A DNA stretch of 64,000 nucleotides, from positions 248,001 through 312,000 of the forward strand of contig NW_026705785.1 of the NCBI RefSeq assembly GCF_029867415.1, in the 5' to 3' direction. The position numbers and the translations under genes are program-made. Of the stretch, positions 34,076 to 46,724 are shown piece after piece. The notes under the pieces were generated by a model. The model saw only the letters and a program-made list of their open reading frames with translations, had not been told where the DNA came from and did no database searches. Position 1 is the stretch's first letter; each line of letters opens with the position of its first letter. Origin of the DNA: Vicia villosa. Lineage: Eukaryota; Streptophyta; Magnoliopsida; Fabales; Fabaceae.

Positions 34076-36334
34076 AAAGGTTTTGAAGTTGTTTATTTGA
34101 CTGCAGCAGTAACCTGAAAAAGGTAAAGTTAGTTTTTTTATGCCATGTCATGATGCATGTAATGCGTTGATGTGACGGGATTCTCAAAATAAATGAGAAC
34201 CTTGCATGTTATATACGCATTTGTCGCGATGCATTATGTATTATGTATGAACATGTATGCAATTGTATGAATATGTTTATGGTTTATGACGTATGACTAT
34301 GATTTATGCTATTTGACACATCTTGATTGAGAAGGTGGATCTCCATGTCATTGTAATTTTGATGTTTGATCTTATCTTGAAGATGCTCAGCTGGGGATTT
34401 ATGATTTCTGCTTGGGGACGATCAGTAACTTGATGTACCCTGATTGGGGATTAGAGATATTAATACACCATTTTGGAGAAGAGCAAAGTGTTGGAGAACC
34501 GGTAGTGTTGAAGATGTAAACTCTGTTGGGGAGTCATGTCTTTGTCGGGACGAGTATGTTTGAAGATATCTTCTTGAGAATTGCTCTGTGGGGATATGAT
34601 CTTGTGAAATCGGAGCTGTGGGAAGGCATAGATGCCTTGAACATTGCCCCCAGTATTATAGTAACTACCATTCCTGGATTTGATTAGGACACACCGCTGA
34701 GTATTGATCAAGATGTCAAACTGGACTTGCATAGATTTGCCCCCACTAGTAGAGACTTTGAAAAGATTCGTCTCGCGAGGACTTTATGAGATGTGCACTC
34801 TGGGCGACATGCCCCTAGTAATCATAGGCCAAAGACAATATCCTATGTTGGTTGGGAAGTAGCTTCAGATCTATTTGGATGCATGCCCCCGATTTGTTTT
34901 GGCGCCCTTGAGAGATTCTTCGAATCTTGACTTGATTGCCCCAGATTGATTTGGGCAAAGCATGCCATGCCCCTTGTATACGTAGGAGACATTGCTTCTC
35001 GGAGTAATCTTGTCTGTCGGGATAACTTCCAGTCATTAGTTGTACCCTGCGCAAGTTCTTTCTGATGCTAACATTTGAAATTATGTAGCATAATATGTTT
35101 AATAATGAATTCATGAGATGCAATGCATACGTTTGTCTTGAGTTTTTTTGAAAAAAAATTAAAGCAAGAGATGTAAAATCATGATATTTGTAAAAACATG
35201 CTATTTTTGTAGAAGCGAAATATCGACTCAGCATTTTAGTAAACCTTAAGGAGTCGGGATACCTTTTTGGTGACAGTATGCTTTCGAACTAACCATGCTT
35301 CAATTAGGACTTTCAAGGGTTGTAACGTGGCTTGGTTCACGGTTTAAGAAACAAAGGATAAAGGCTCAAAGTTTATTTGTACCCACCCCTCTTCGTGATG
35401 ATCTTCAGTCCTAAGTTCAGTTAATTCAACTTATGCATTCAGGTTCCAAGAGACTTTAGGATTTGCACCTTTGATAATAATGATAGTTCACAAGCAAAGA
35501 GAACTTTTGAGATGGCAGTCACTTCTTCCTTTTGGTAGTCACAACATTGTGTTGTTCAGGAATTTATTGACTTCTCTTTTTTCATCTTTTTGATATCCCT
35601 AACTTTTGCCTGAACTGTCTATCTTGAGCTTACAGTCAGCGGGATGCCTTGATTTTTGCCTAAGTCTTCTTTTTTGATTTTTGACTTAGCAGGCTTTTCT
35701 TTGTATATATGTTTTTTCATTTTTTCCTTTTTGAAAGATATTGACTGCCTTGCTTAATGATTGATGAACCATCATTGGCTTTTGATTGACATCTCCAACA
35801 CTTCTTTGATGTGTGCAGATGAATGCTTGCGATTGAAACCTTTGTTGAAAGATGTACTGAATGATTCTCTTAAAATAGACTCCGCAGCCAAATTAACTGA
35901 GAACTACCCTGCCCCAAGTTATGATCAAGGGTTTTAATTAGTATAAGAAAGAAACTTCTACTTCTTAGGCTCAAAAGGGTTAACGAGGGATTAACATCCT
36001 TATATCTCCACTGTTTTAGGAATTGAAACAATGCCTGTACATCGTCAGCATAGTCCACTCAAAAGCATACTGTATGAGGTTGTGGTATCATTTTCGTCAT
36101 CCTCCCTTAAAAGGTATACATCTTTAGCAGGAGTTGAGTATCATAAAACATATGCAAAGTAAAGATGCAGTTTAAAATGAGTGATAACGAAATAATTTAT
36201 TCAAGACAAACATATGCAATGCACTGATGATGATTATTAAAACAGATAATGTCTATCATAAGTTGAATGTTTAAACAAACAGAATAGAAATCATCAACTG
36301 AAAAGTAAAACTAATGGTCTGAAAGTTCATCTTT
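34076..36334 (-). other. Post-gag non-coding region of the outer element
   Basis: No coding domain in either strand. The part 35240-36060 is the inverted counterpart of 44990-45870 in the inner element. Shared words include GACGATGTACAGGCATTGTTTC (in parts), CATCACGAAGAGGGGTGGGT and CCTTTATCCTTTGTTTCTTA. The remainder (34100-35200) contains C-rich words such as TTGCCCCCA at intervals (about 34645, 34740, 34810, 34885). Confidence 0.7.
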
Positions 36335-37602
36335 CTAGCCATCCACAGCATTAGCAATCTTGTTGTGATTAGGCATGGGAGTAGTGATCACATTAGGAGT
36401 TGCAGGAGTGTCGAACTCAATTTCACCAGCGTCGATCATATCTTGGATCTTGTTCTTCAACGGCCAACAATTCTCTGTGTCATGTCCAGGACTATTAGAA
36501 TGATATGCGCACCTCGCATTGGGCTTGTAACTAGGAGCAGAGGTGTTAGGATTCTTAGGAGGATCCCTCAGGGTGATCAAATTTGCCTTTAGCAGATGTT
36601 GTAATGCTTGAGCTAGCAACATATTGATCTTTGTGAATTGACGTCTGGGTGTATCTTGTTTGTTTTGACGACCTTTTAGAGGCGCCGGTGTGGAACTCAG
36701 AACTGCCCTAATAGATTGATCATGGTTTATCCTTTTCTACCCATACACAACATTGGAATCTGACCTCCCATTGAAGTGCTTCTTTGTAGTACCTGAGGAT
36801 GTAGCCACCTGAATCTTACCACTTCGAATGCCACTCTCGACACGTTCCCCAATCAGTATGAGTTCAGTGAATCCAGATGATGAACTTCCCAACAAATGAC
36901 TATAGAAAGGACCAGTCAGTGTACTCATAAACATATCGACCAATTCTCTGTTAGCTAAGGAGGGTTTGACTCTTCCAGCTAGATCTCTCCATTTCCGAGC
37001 ATACTCCTTGAAACTTTCCTCGGGTCCCATAGACATGCTTTGTAGTTGCATGCGAGTTGGTGCGAGGTCAGCACTGTATTGGCATTGCTGGTAGAAGGCA
37101 ACAACGAAATCTTCCCAGGTATGGATGTTGGTACTTTCCAGTTGATAGTACCATTCGAGTTGAGTTCCAGATAAGCTTTCCTGAAAGAAATGGATCCAGA
37201 GCCTCCTATCAGCAGCGTGAGGCTGAATATTCCTTACATAAGACCTCAAGTGCATCTTGGGACAGGAGACTCCATCATACTTAGCAAAGGCGGGAGTTTT
37301 GAATTTTGGAGGAATAACGACCCCAGGAACGAGTCCAAGCTCTTCAAAATCCAGCCCAGGTACCTTTTGAATTTCCACGCTTCTCAGACGCTCTTCTAAC
37401 ATCTTGTATTTGTCATCGGGATGTTCGTCCTCATGGTGATAGTACTCTTCTTCTTCAGAGGGTTTGGCAGAATCATGGTTACTTTTTGCATCAGTTTTGA
37501 TACTAGCATCGTCGTCTTGCTCATCCTCGTCACTGTCTTCAGAGGCTTCGGCATCCCTAAGTTGCAAGATCGGTCTAAGCTTTTTCACCTGAGTCTTCTT
37601 AC
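36335..37602 (-). pseudogene. Outer-element gag, main part (3' segment)
   Basis: Minus strand from 37602 down to the stop at 36335. An acidic N-terminal linker (SEDSDEDEQDDDAS) leads to the coiled segment YKMLEERLRSVE. The core gag domain follows: FKTPAFAKYDGVSCPKMHLR, then WIHFFQESLSGTQLEWYY, FVVAFYQQCQYSADLAPTRM, FKEYARKWRDLAGRVKPSL and ELVDMFMSTLTGPFYSHL. Near the end is a finger-like CAYHSNSPGHDTENC block with an LKNKIQDMIDAGEI tail. One in-frame TAG at 36737-36739 (after VVYG) interrupts an otherwise continuous frame, and the 5' part was separated by the inner insertion at 37603-52304. Gag makes the virus-like particle that packages element RNA. Similar to the inner element's gag (43095-44712) throughout the core. 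Confidence 0.85.
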
Positions 37603-37607
37603 CCTTC
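37603..37607. repeat. Target-site duplication CCTTC, left copy
   Basis: CCTTC directly before the left LTR; the second copy is at 52300-52304. Confidence 0.95.
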
Positions 37608-40600
37608 TGTTGCACCCCAAAATTTGCCCATCTTAATTTATTCATTGGCTTTTAATTCTCATTCATATGCATACACTTCAATAGCTCATGTGCATAACAT
37701 AACAGTCATTCATGAAATAACATTGAGGCAAGGGATCAAGGATTATGGAGTAGAATAAGGTTTCTATCATCATCAGAGGCTTAAATGAGTTGGTCTTCAT
37801 CGTCTCTTAAAACTGGGTTCAAGTTTGGTTTACTATCATTCAAGACATTAGGCCATTCAATTACATGGGTTGCAAATCGATGATTTTGAGAAAGATGTGG
37901 ATTCATTAATTCAAGGTGGTTCATTTTTTTTTTAAGTCAATTACTGTGGCTATTTGCAAATTATCGGATGAGAGAATATGGTGTTGTTTCAAATGATTTT
38001 GACTTGAGTTCATCCATAGATAAATTTTGGCCATAGATTTGAGAATCATCGGAGTTTGAAGTTCAATTCATACATATCAAAAGGATGAGATTTCAAGTTC
38101 ATGGAAAGGAAAAGGTTACTGTATTGAAGTTTCTTAGTTAAGTTCAAGAGAGTACAAAAAGATTTTATTCTATTGTTCTTACAGGGCCATCATATTCAAT
38201 AAAAAAAAAATAAATAAAGGAGGACATTTACATCAAAACCAAAACGCGTATTCCTAATCATCATACTTTCATCCCTTTTACAATTCCAAGTCATATGCAC
38301 GAGATTTGTGGGCCACATCTTTGTTGAAGCCTTTGATACACTAAGTCAGACATAAAGAGAGAAAAAACACAATCAGCCTGTTAGTTCCGAGGCTACTAGA
38401 CCAGAAATTCGCTGCTGCTGATGCTAATTCCAAGGAGCTTCCAAATGATAATGAGGTTGTAGAATCTGAAATGCTGCACAGCAAATTCATATCACATATA
38501 AAACCACATCAACATCCATACCAAATCAAAATCCATACAGGGGCAGTTAACTAATTTCACGTTACTACCGACTTCACATTCAAATCTAAGAGATATTCAC
38601 AACGGGGCTTCTAATCTATTACATTCTTCAGTGCTGAATTAACAGAGTTCTAAGTATGATCCTAAACAGAAAATAGAAAATCCATATACCGATTGTAGGT
38701 TCAGTTCACCAAGTGCTTAACAAAAATCTGCATATACAAAATAGTTACACATTCAGTTCATATTCTAGCCGCCCTTTAACCGATTCTCCAACTAACCTTC
38801 ATAACCTATAACCACTTTTGTAACAGCATATAACCAAAACTTCTAACAGATTTTGCAACCCCAAACAGAGTACTTAGCCTCTTCATAAAACCTGTGCGGC
38901 CATAAGAAAACCTATATTAATACCCAGTTAATTAACTATCCCTTTTTGTCTAACCTCTAACTGTTTTCTACTAACAGTTTCTAACTTAACCAGAAAAGAT
39001 ATCTAACTGATCTCATTACTAACAACCTAACTTCTCAAAACTAACCATTCTCATAACCTTATTTCATGCCTATACTAACCTGCCCCATTTGAATACCTAC
39101 ATAAAGCAGAACCATGCTTCAGTCATACATCTTCATTCATAACCAACAAATTACATAAAAAAAATACTCATACATACACTTTTACCATCCATCACTCCTC
39201 ATGACTAGTAAACTTCATCTTTGCAATGCTCTGTGTTCTGATCTCGGTCCAGGTGGGACATTCAACCAAGTGACTCCGCATCCGTGGCGCAAATGTATTT
39301 GAATCCTGCAGGGGAGTATAAGCAATGCATATCATATTCAGAGCCAAAATTCCACAACCAGAATGCCATTCAGATACGGTTCAAGCAATCAATCATTGAG
39401 ACAAAAAGTGAACAAATACAAAAGGAACAGTCATACTGCATCCGTGCATAATCAACTGGAAAAGAGACAGAAAATCCAATACAAAACCAACTGCTAGAGC
39501 ATTTCCTACCCTTTCTAAACCACATTCAACCAAACAAAATTCACACAGCATTCCCATAAAGCCCAGTCAGCCCCATTGCTCACAATTTAACCAAGACACT
39601 ACAATCAGTTCAACCCACAGAATTTCCAGCAGCCTACATAACTTGTAACTAACCCAAAAAAGAACCATCCTAAATAACTAACAGAAAACCAGAAAAATCA
39701 GAAACCAAATGCAAGTCCCACATTCAAGAAACTGAAAAAATACCTTGCAAGCTATAATGCTGAGTCCCACATCTAAGGATTCCTAATGATCACTCAATGA
39801 TTGCTCCTATAAATAGTTAGCTTCACCCATCTACAATGGACACCAAAAAAAAAAGCACTATCAATCTTCATCATTGTCTCGCTTGCAGACTTTGAAGGAA
39901 GAAGGGTAGAGCCTCAAAATCTTCACACATTTAGACTTCTCAAACCTTCAATCTCCATCTTGTAACCTTCATCTCTTCATCCAACTCTCCCAGTTTTCAT
40001 CTTCATGACTCCATAATCATCTTCTTCAACTCTGATCCTCCATAGATCCTGCAAATCCTCGTCACCAATCCTCACTCCATAATTCACTTTCGAACTTTCT
40101 TCACCACTTCTGAACATTTCATCATATCCATCATTTTCAATCGCCAATTTTTACTCCTCGCCAATATTCACCATCCTTATCACATCTGCAACCACCTCAA
40201 CCACAGGCAAACATAGAAAATCAGTTTCAACGAAGAAGAATAAATATAGAAGGAGAGGAATCGAGGAAAGATTAAGGAAGAACTCAGAGCTCACCTGAAG
40301 ATACCTCGTTCTCAATTTGCGTTTATTTCGCACCTTTCCGGATTACGTTCTTCTCATCTCCCAAATTCAAGAAGCGTCGCATCGGTGAGTCTCTATTCAC
40401 TTGCCTCAAGATCCTCACCCCTTTTTCACTCTTGACGCTATATTGAACCGGTGGATTCTCTGGAGCGTGTCCTTCGCTCATCTTCCTCCGATTTGGCCAT
40501 TTGTTGGTGAGTAGTTTGGGTTAAGGTGCGATTGAGATGAATTCGGAAAGATAAGATGAGAAGTGAGGTAGAGAGAAAGGAAAGATACGTTGGCATGGCG

Positions 40601-42195
40601 GTGTCGTGGGAGTTCCGGCCGGCGGAGGCGCCGTCGCGTGCTTGAGTTCTGAGAACGAGAGTGTGAGAAGGGGGAACGTCGCAAGTGAACCCTAACTCTT
40701 CTTTTTTATTTTGATTAATTTTTATAATTAATTGATTATTTTGATTAATTAGGATCAATTAGGTAAAACCAATCACTAACTGTCATTAGGCTGAATAATT
40801 AGTGATTATTCAAATAAAATCCGAATCATTCTTTGTCAATTAAATCTGAGTATATGATAACAATTGGGCCAAACGCTACCCTCACCCCCTTTTTGGCCCA
40901 TGCTAGTTTTTGGCAGCACAAACTCAAACAAAAAACTGCTTATGGGCTTGATTTTGGGTCCCACGCCCAGTTTCTAACCACACCATTAATTTCCATTTGG
41001 CACCCCTGTTTGCATTTTAATTTTAGATTTAATTAGTTTTTACTAATATCTCTTAAGCAAATTTAATTGTTAATTTTCACTAATCATTTTGAGACATTAA
41101 TACAAATTTTGATATAAAAATAATCATAAAAAAATATTAGTTTAGGCTATTTGTTTTTTAGTCTTTTTACTTGACTTGCAAATTCAATTTCTCTCATAAA
41201 AACATATAAAAAATAGTAGTATTTTCAATTCATTTTGTACTATGTTTTTTTTACTTGCTACTTCATACTTGTGTATAATTTTGTACCATTGTATCCTTAT
41301 TCAATTTTGCTCATGTTGTGACTTTATTTTCCATGTTTCTTTTATTCCTAACCTTAGGTAGAAACCATGATAACATTAGGTAGAAATTTCCTTCATGCTT
41401 AGGCTAGTTTCTTTTCTTTTTCAACCTTAAAACATCTAAAAATACTTGAATAAATTTCCCATAAAAAATACCAAGAAAACTCATAAAAAATGACTAATAA
41501 ATACTTTGACTAATAAAAAGGGAATGGAAGCTTGTAACTTCTCTTGCTTAAGGGATGTTCGAGTGCTTGGAGCTCCCTTGCTTAAGGGTTCCATTCAGGC
41601 GTAAGTTCCCAACCTCTAAAAAACACAAACCAAAGAGTAACTCGAGTTTCCCTTGCTTAAGGGATTTCCTCGAAACGCTCAAACTCTCTTCTCTATCTTG
41701 CCTCCGAGGCATTCTTTAATCGGACATGTTATTTCCGCTCCATTCCCAGCTTAAGACTCCAGAGGTCGAGCAGCGGAGTGCGAATGTAACTTCGTCCACT
41801 AAAAAACACAAAAACAAACAAAAACTAAAGAGCCGAACTACGGCGCTCTGATTCCTGAAAAGGTTACGTAGGCATTAGGTCGCGGGGCCTAAGCGAGCAC
41901 AATTATTTATAAACCTTATTTTCCCCGTGTTTCTTTTTCTTTCATTTGCATGCATTCCCTTAGAATTAAGCTATAGATTTATACACCCTTTAGATAGCAA
42001 CAAACATAGGTGGATACCATCGAGTACGATGGGCGTGAGGGGTGCTAGCACCTTCCCCTTGCGTAACCGACTCCCGTACCTTATCTCTGGTCGAAAGACC
42101 TCGTTCTTATTCGTTTTAGGTTTTCTGATATTCCTTTCCCTCTTTGGGATAAATATATTGGTGGCGACTCTGTTCATTTTCGCGAGCGTGCGACA
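37608..42195 (+). mobile_element. Left (5') LTR of the inner element, 4588 bp
   Basis: TG...CA ends, nearly identical to 47717-52299. Short ORFs inside (for example 40438-40758 on the minus strand and 41927-42177 on the plus) are repeated in the other LTR and show no protein family features. The region 41510-41760 contains repeated TTGCTTAAGGG words (four copies in both LTRs). Confidence 0.95.
39808..39815 (+). promoter_or_regulatory. TATA box of the left inner LTR
   Basis: TATAAATA, followed about 30 bp later by a CA-rich likely start region (ACACCAAAAA) and a pyrimidine-rich leader. It would set the U3/R border near 39840, giving a U3 of about 2.2 kb. The equivalent in the right LTR is at 49914-49921. 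Confidence 0.65.
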
Positions 42196-42197
42196 GC

Positions 42198-42215
42198 TGG
42201 CGACTCTGCTGGGGA
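42198..42215 (+). other. Primer-binding site of the inner element
   Basis: TGGCGACTCTGCTGGGGA, two bases after the LTR. It fits a tRNA-Arg-type primer as reported for Ogre elements (from memory). The same site, with one change (TTGGGGA), follows the outer element's LTR. Confidence 0.85.
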
Positions 42216-42719
42216 TACCTAAGCAAGTCGATCCTAGCCTACGTTTGTTTGTTTATTTACTGGGTGTTTACTTGTTTTTATGTCTATACCTTGTATATAT
42301 GTTTGCATGCTTATTCTTTGCCTGCATATCATGTTTATTTCTGTTTGCACCTCATGCATATGGATTATATTCTGTGTTCCTTGGGGTCTTCTGTTCTGTT
42401 TTGCAGGTGGGGGTTTGTATGAGGTAAAAGGCCCACTACCCAGGCCAAGTGACACATAGGATTAGCGTGGATGCTCATGTTGACTACCGTAGCGCTTGCT
42501 ATGGATGAGTTCAATATGAGGTACCACAACTGGGCGAGGTTCTTTCATGGAACACTGTGTCTGGCACGCTTGTTGCCTCAAACACTTTGTACCCCATGGG
42601 AACTGTAGACCCTGGTGACCATTAGGGACCACTTGTCCGTGTCTAGACTACATACCTGTGAGATTGGGGTGGGACAGGAAACTTAACCTTCATCATACCC
42701 GGATTTCTGTTATTCAACA

Positions 42720-42905
42720 AAAGACGCCGAACCTTTGATCCTGGGACATTTGACTTATACAGAAGTTCTACATCAGTTATCTATCAGAATCAACGTCGAA
42801 CCTCTGAATCTGGAGGATTCGACCATCTTTGACTTATGCACAAGCTATTTATCCAGAAAGCAACGTCGAACCTCTGAATCTGGAGGGTTTGACCATATCT
42901 TATTG
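42720..42905. repeat. Leader repeats, three units of about 60-70 bp
   Basis: Three copies of the phrase GACGCCGAACCTTTGATCC or AACGTCGAACCTCTGAATCT, each followed by GG(A/G)...TTTGAC(C/T), start at about 42723, 42793 and 42862 in the untranslated leader before gag. Confidence 0.8.
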
Positions 42906-43094
42906 CCATGAGAAGTTGTTATCCAAGAAGCCTTGATCCTTGATCTTGATACATTTGCATCTTCATTAACATTTTTTGCATTCATGCATTTGCATCCATG
43001 GTTACCAAGACTCTTACCACTCTTCCTCTCCATCAGATCAGTCAAGACGATTCCTCCACACCGATATCTGACAAGAGCTCATAGAAGAAGAATC

Positions 43095-44712
43095 ATGGAG
43101 AATTATGAACAAGATCAAGCTGGCATTAGGGAAGAGATGGATCAAATGAAAACTAAAGTCGATGCTATCCTGGAAGCTATCCAAGCCTTGAGAACTGAAA
43201 GGGTTCCTGTTACACAAGAGATTCCTGTTGTTGGTAACCAAGCTGCTTCTAGCCAACATGAGGTCATTCCACCTTCTTCTACTCCATTTGAGTTCCAAGC
43301 AAGGACTAATGCTACTCTTGGGATGCCATTCAACTTCATGACTGTTGATACCCTTGGAGCTCCAAACCAAGGTGGGACTATACCCGTGACTTCTGGAGTG
43401 CCAACTATGACTGGGACGGGTTTTCCCATTTCCTACTCCACCTTCTCAAACAGAGATTCCTATTCCTGCTTTCTGTGGTACTCGTTCTGCTAATCCAGAA
43501 ATGCAAACAATACCAACTGCTGAAAGAGCTCGACCCGTTGAGAAATCTGCTGAGAAGTACAAAATCCTTGAGGAAAGAATTCGAGCCATTGAAGGATTTA
43601 GTGCCTATGGGATGGATGCTGAGGATATGTGCCTAGTTCCTAATCTGGTTGTCCCTCCTAAGTTCAAGACTCCCGACTTCCAGAAGTACAAGGGTTTGAG
43701 CTGTCCGAAGAGCCATATCATCATGTATTGTCGTAAGATGGCTTCTCACATCCACAACGACTCATTGCTCATTCACTGCTTCCAAGATAGCTTGTCTGGG
43801 GCATCTTTGAACTGGTATATGAACCTGGAGCGTAATAGGATCCGATCTTGGAAGGATTTGTCTGATGCCTTTCTCAAGCAATATCAATACAACATTGACA
43901 TGGCACCGACTAGGTTGCAACTGCAGAATCAAGTGCAAAGAACCAATGAGACATTCAAAGAGTATGCTCAAAGGTGGAGAGAAATGGCTGCTCAAGTTAA
44001 TCCACCACTTTCTGAATCTGAATTGGTTGACATGTTCATGAACACTCTTCAAGGGCATTACTATGAGAGAATGGTTGGAAGTGTTTCTTCTGGTTTCTCC
44101 GATCTGGTCAGGATTGGTGAAAGAATTGAGAATGGTTTGAAGATTGGTAAGATCCAGAATCCCGCCAATGCTGCTGCTGCAAACCAATATGGGTATAAGA
44201 AGCCCCAGGGTAACTTTGTCAAAAAGAAGGAAGGTGAGACTAGTGCCACCTATGCTCAAGATCAAGCTCCTCGCTATCAAGTGGCCGCCGCCGCTCCTCA
44301 AGCTTATGTGGCACCTGCTGGCCAAAAACCTTGGGTCCCCTATCAGCAATATGTTCAACAACAAGGTTATCAACAGAGACAAGGTCAACAGAGGCAGACT
44401 AGGCCTAAGAGGGTGTATGATCATGTGCCAATGACCTATAGCCAACTTCTCGCCGCCTTGCTTGATCAAAAACTGATTCAGTTAGCTGAAGCAAGGCCTC
44501 CTCCTGATCCTCTCCCTCCAAATTACAAGATCAATGCCAAGTGTGAATTCCATTCTGGAGGATCTGGTCATACCACTGAAGAGTGCAGAGTTCTCAAGGA
44601 CAAAGTTCAGGACCTGCTTGATGCAAAAGAGATCACGTTCACACCTGCGGTACCTAATGTGGTCAACAATTCCATGCCACCTCACAATGGAGCTTCCACC
44701 AGTGGAACATGA
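43095..44712 (+). pseudogene. Inner-element gag with one frameshift
   Basis: Starts at ATG 43095 (MENYEQDQAGIREEMDQMKT, a predicted coiled coil) and runs about 110 codons. Near 43426-43440 (GGTTTTCCCATTTCC) the frame shifts by one base; the second frame continues as PTPPSQTEIPIPAF and is open to the TGA at 44710. Core gag blocks: YKILEERIRAIEGF, FKTPDFQKYKGLSCPKSHI, LLIHCFQDSLSGASLNWYM, LSDAFLKQYQYNIDMAPTRL, FKEYAQRWREMAAQVNPPLS and ELVDMFMNTLQGHYYERMVG. A Gln/Tyr-rich stretch (residues about 400-445) precedes a CEFHSGGSGHTTEEC finger. Such gag proteins build the particle that carries element RNA. Given the young LTRs the frameshift is either very recent, a sequencing error, or tolerated because a relative supplies gag. 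Confidence 0.88.
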
Positions 44713-46724
44713 AGACTTTTATGTTTGTCAGAAAACATTTCATTTGCATTAGAATAAGGCCAAACTTGCCATTGTATAGATTTCTTTAGTATTTTCAATT
44801 GTACTACTTTTGTTGTTATCAAGTACTTCTCATTGTAAGAAACTCATTCTGTTTGAATAAATAAAAATAATGCAATATACATGTTTTTCTCAAATCATTT
44901 CATCTTTGTCATTATGTCCATTGATATTCAACTCATTTGTCTTAAGCAACTAAAAAAGGAGAATGATGAAAATCAAAAACACATGAACTACTAATTGTAT
45001 GCCTTTGGAACAAGATCCTGCTGACGATGTACAGGCATTGTTTCCATTCCTAAACACCGGAGTTATAAGGAAGTGAAACCCTCGTCAACCCCTTTGAGCC
45101 TAAGGAGTAGTAGTTTCGTTTCAAAAATACAAAACCCTCAATCTTAACCAGGGGCAGGGTAGTCTTCAGTTAGTGCGACCGAGCGGTCAACTTTAAGGTA
45201 CTCCATCAGAGGATCCATCATATTCCGTATCCCACAACAAAAGGAGAAGAGCACAATCCACAATAAATGTCTCCCATTCACTAAGAAGAAGGTAGTCACA
45301 ACCTTTTCGTCAAGTCAATCACCAAAGTCATACAACTTGTTCCCGAACGAGACAAAAAAGAATGAAAAGAAAGTTATGAATAAAATAAAAAAGGAAAACA
45401 ATAGCCCGCTAAGTCAGAAAAAAAAGAAAGAAAAGCTTTGAAGCAAATGACTTAGGCAAAAATTAGGGCATATCCCGCTGGACAACGAAAACCAAAATCA
45501 AAAGAAACTTTTTGTCCAGGCAAAAGTTAGGGGAAGCAAAAAGACAAAAGCAAAAGAAAATTCCTCCAAGGGACAAGTTGTTATGACCATCAACAAAAGC
45601 GCCAAAAGGTGACTGCCACCTCCATCAAAGCTACAAAGGATCCTCATCCTTCACAATCCTTCCTGAAAGGTGAACACTCGTGTCAAACTAACTGAACATA
45701 GGACTGGAGAACATCACGAAGAGGGGTGGGTTAAGTAGAACTTGAGCCTTTATCCTTTGTTTCTTAAACCGTGAACCCGGCCACGTTACAACCCTAGAAA
45801 GTCCTAATTGAAGTAGGGTTCGTTCCGAGAGCATACAAACTATAAATCATGTCAAAACTGACTCCTAATGTTGCTTGTCACTTGTGTTAGTATCAATACA
45901 ACATTTTGACAAATAAAACCTTTCTATGAGATTAACATGTGCATTGCATTCTCATTTTCAAAACAGAATTGTCTCCAACTTGAAAGTAAGTACTTGATAC
46001 CAAGGAGAGTCCAACATTGAAATTCCGTCGAGTAGTTTTACAAAGGCAAAGGTTGGTCATCCGCTGAGCAGATATCCAAAGAATCCATTTGGTGGAAGAT
46101 TTCCTCTCAATGATCTACAATGGGGCAGACCATCGCAAATCTCCATGATTCAAGCATATCAAAGTTCTATCTCAAAGAGATCATGCAAGCTGGGGCAAGC
46201 TAGTAGCAATTCATTTCTTCATCTTCAAGCAAGTGTCAGATATTGAGACAAGTGTCGAGGAGTCAAGTCAAACACCTCACCTTCACAAGTTTTATCCTTC
46301 AAGCAACAACCTTTCCGCAAGGGCATCCTCCATCCAGTCCTGGTATCTTGGAAACAAATCATTCCATTCATAATCACACATACATCATGCATATCATTGC
46401 ATTATCATTATCATTTCTCCCGCATGATCCAATCATCAACAAATCAGGGGCATCCACCCCATCTTGATTCTCAAGCAGAGTTTCTGAACTTCATCCAATC
46501 TATTCCACGCAAAGCAGAAACCCTGATCAATCAGTACACTGCATATAGAACTCATTGCATTGCATCTCCAGAAGTACACAAATAAATCAAACATTTGCAT
46601 GTGAAGCATAAGCCAAGTTACTCATCAGATGGGATCTCTACAAGCAATCAACTGATATTCCACTGGGCCACTCAGAGTTACCATGGTAGTGTCATCTCCT
46701 AAAGACAATCATGTTCATCTCTCT
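44713..46724 (+). other. Post-gag non-coding region of the inner element
   Basis: No pol domain in any frame. 44990-45870 matches the outer element's post-gag block (35240-36060) in inverted orientation. The rest is A-rich and then CA-rich. Conservation between two diverged elements suggests function in cis, for example packaging or transcript processing. Confidence 0.7.

Noticed and set aside
33411..34187. 258-codon minus-strand ORF as a real repeat-protein gene
   Set aside because: It lies wholly in a 45-bp tandem array whose period is divisible by three, so an open frame is expected. There is no family match and the ORF start lies in unique DNA without features. Kept only as a low-interest finding.
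36737..37645. Outer gag start at 37645
   Set aside because: The first 14 residues come from the inner element's LTR read backwards. The real upstream gag sequence is at 52305-52444.
40438..40758. 106-codon minus-strand ORF (and its copy at 50542-50862)
   Set aside because: Identical because it lies in the two LTRs. It is antisense to the element, has no recognised domain and is best explained as chance.
41927..42427. 166-codon plus-strand ORF spanning the LTR end
   Set aside because: It runs from the LTR across the primer-binding site; the copy at 52031 diverges exactly at the LTR boundary. Hydrophobic and T-rich composition, no family.
43762..44469. 235-codon minus-strand ORF
   Set aside because: Shadow of the inner gag gene on the opposite strand.
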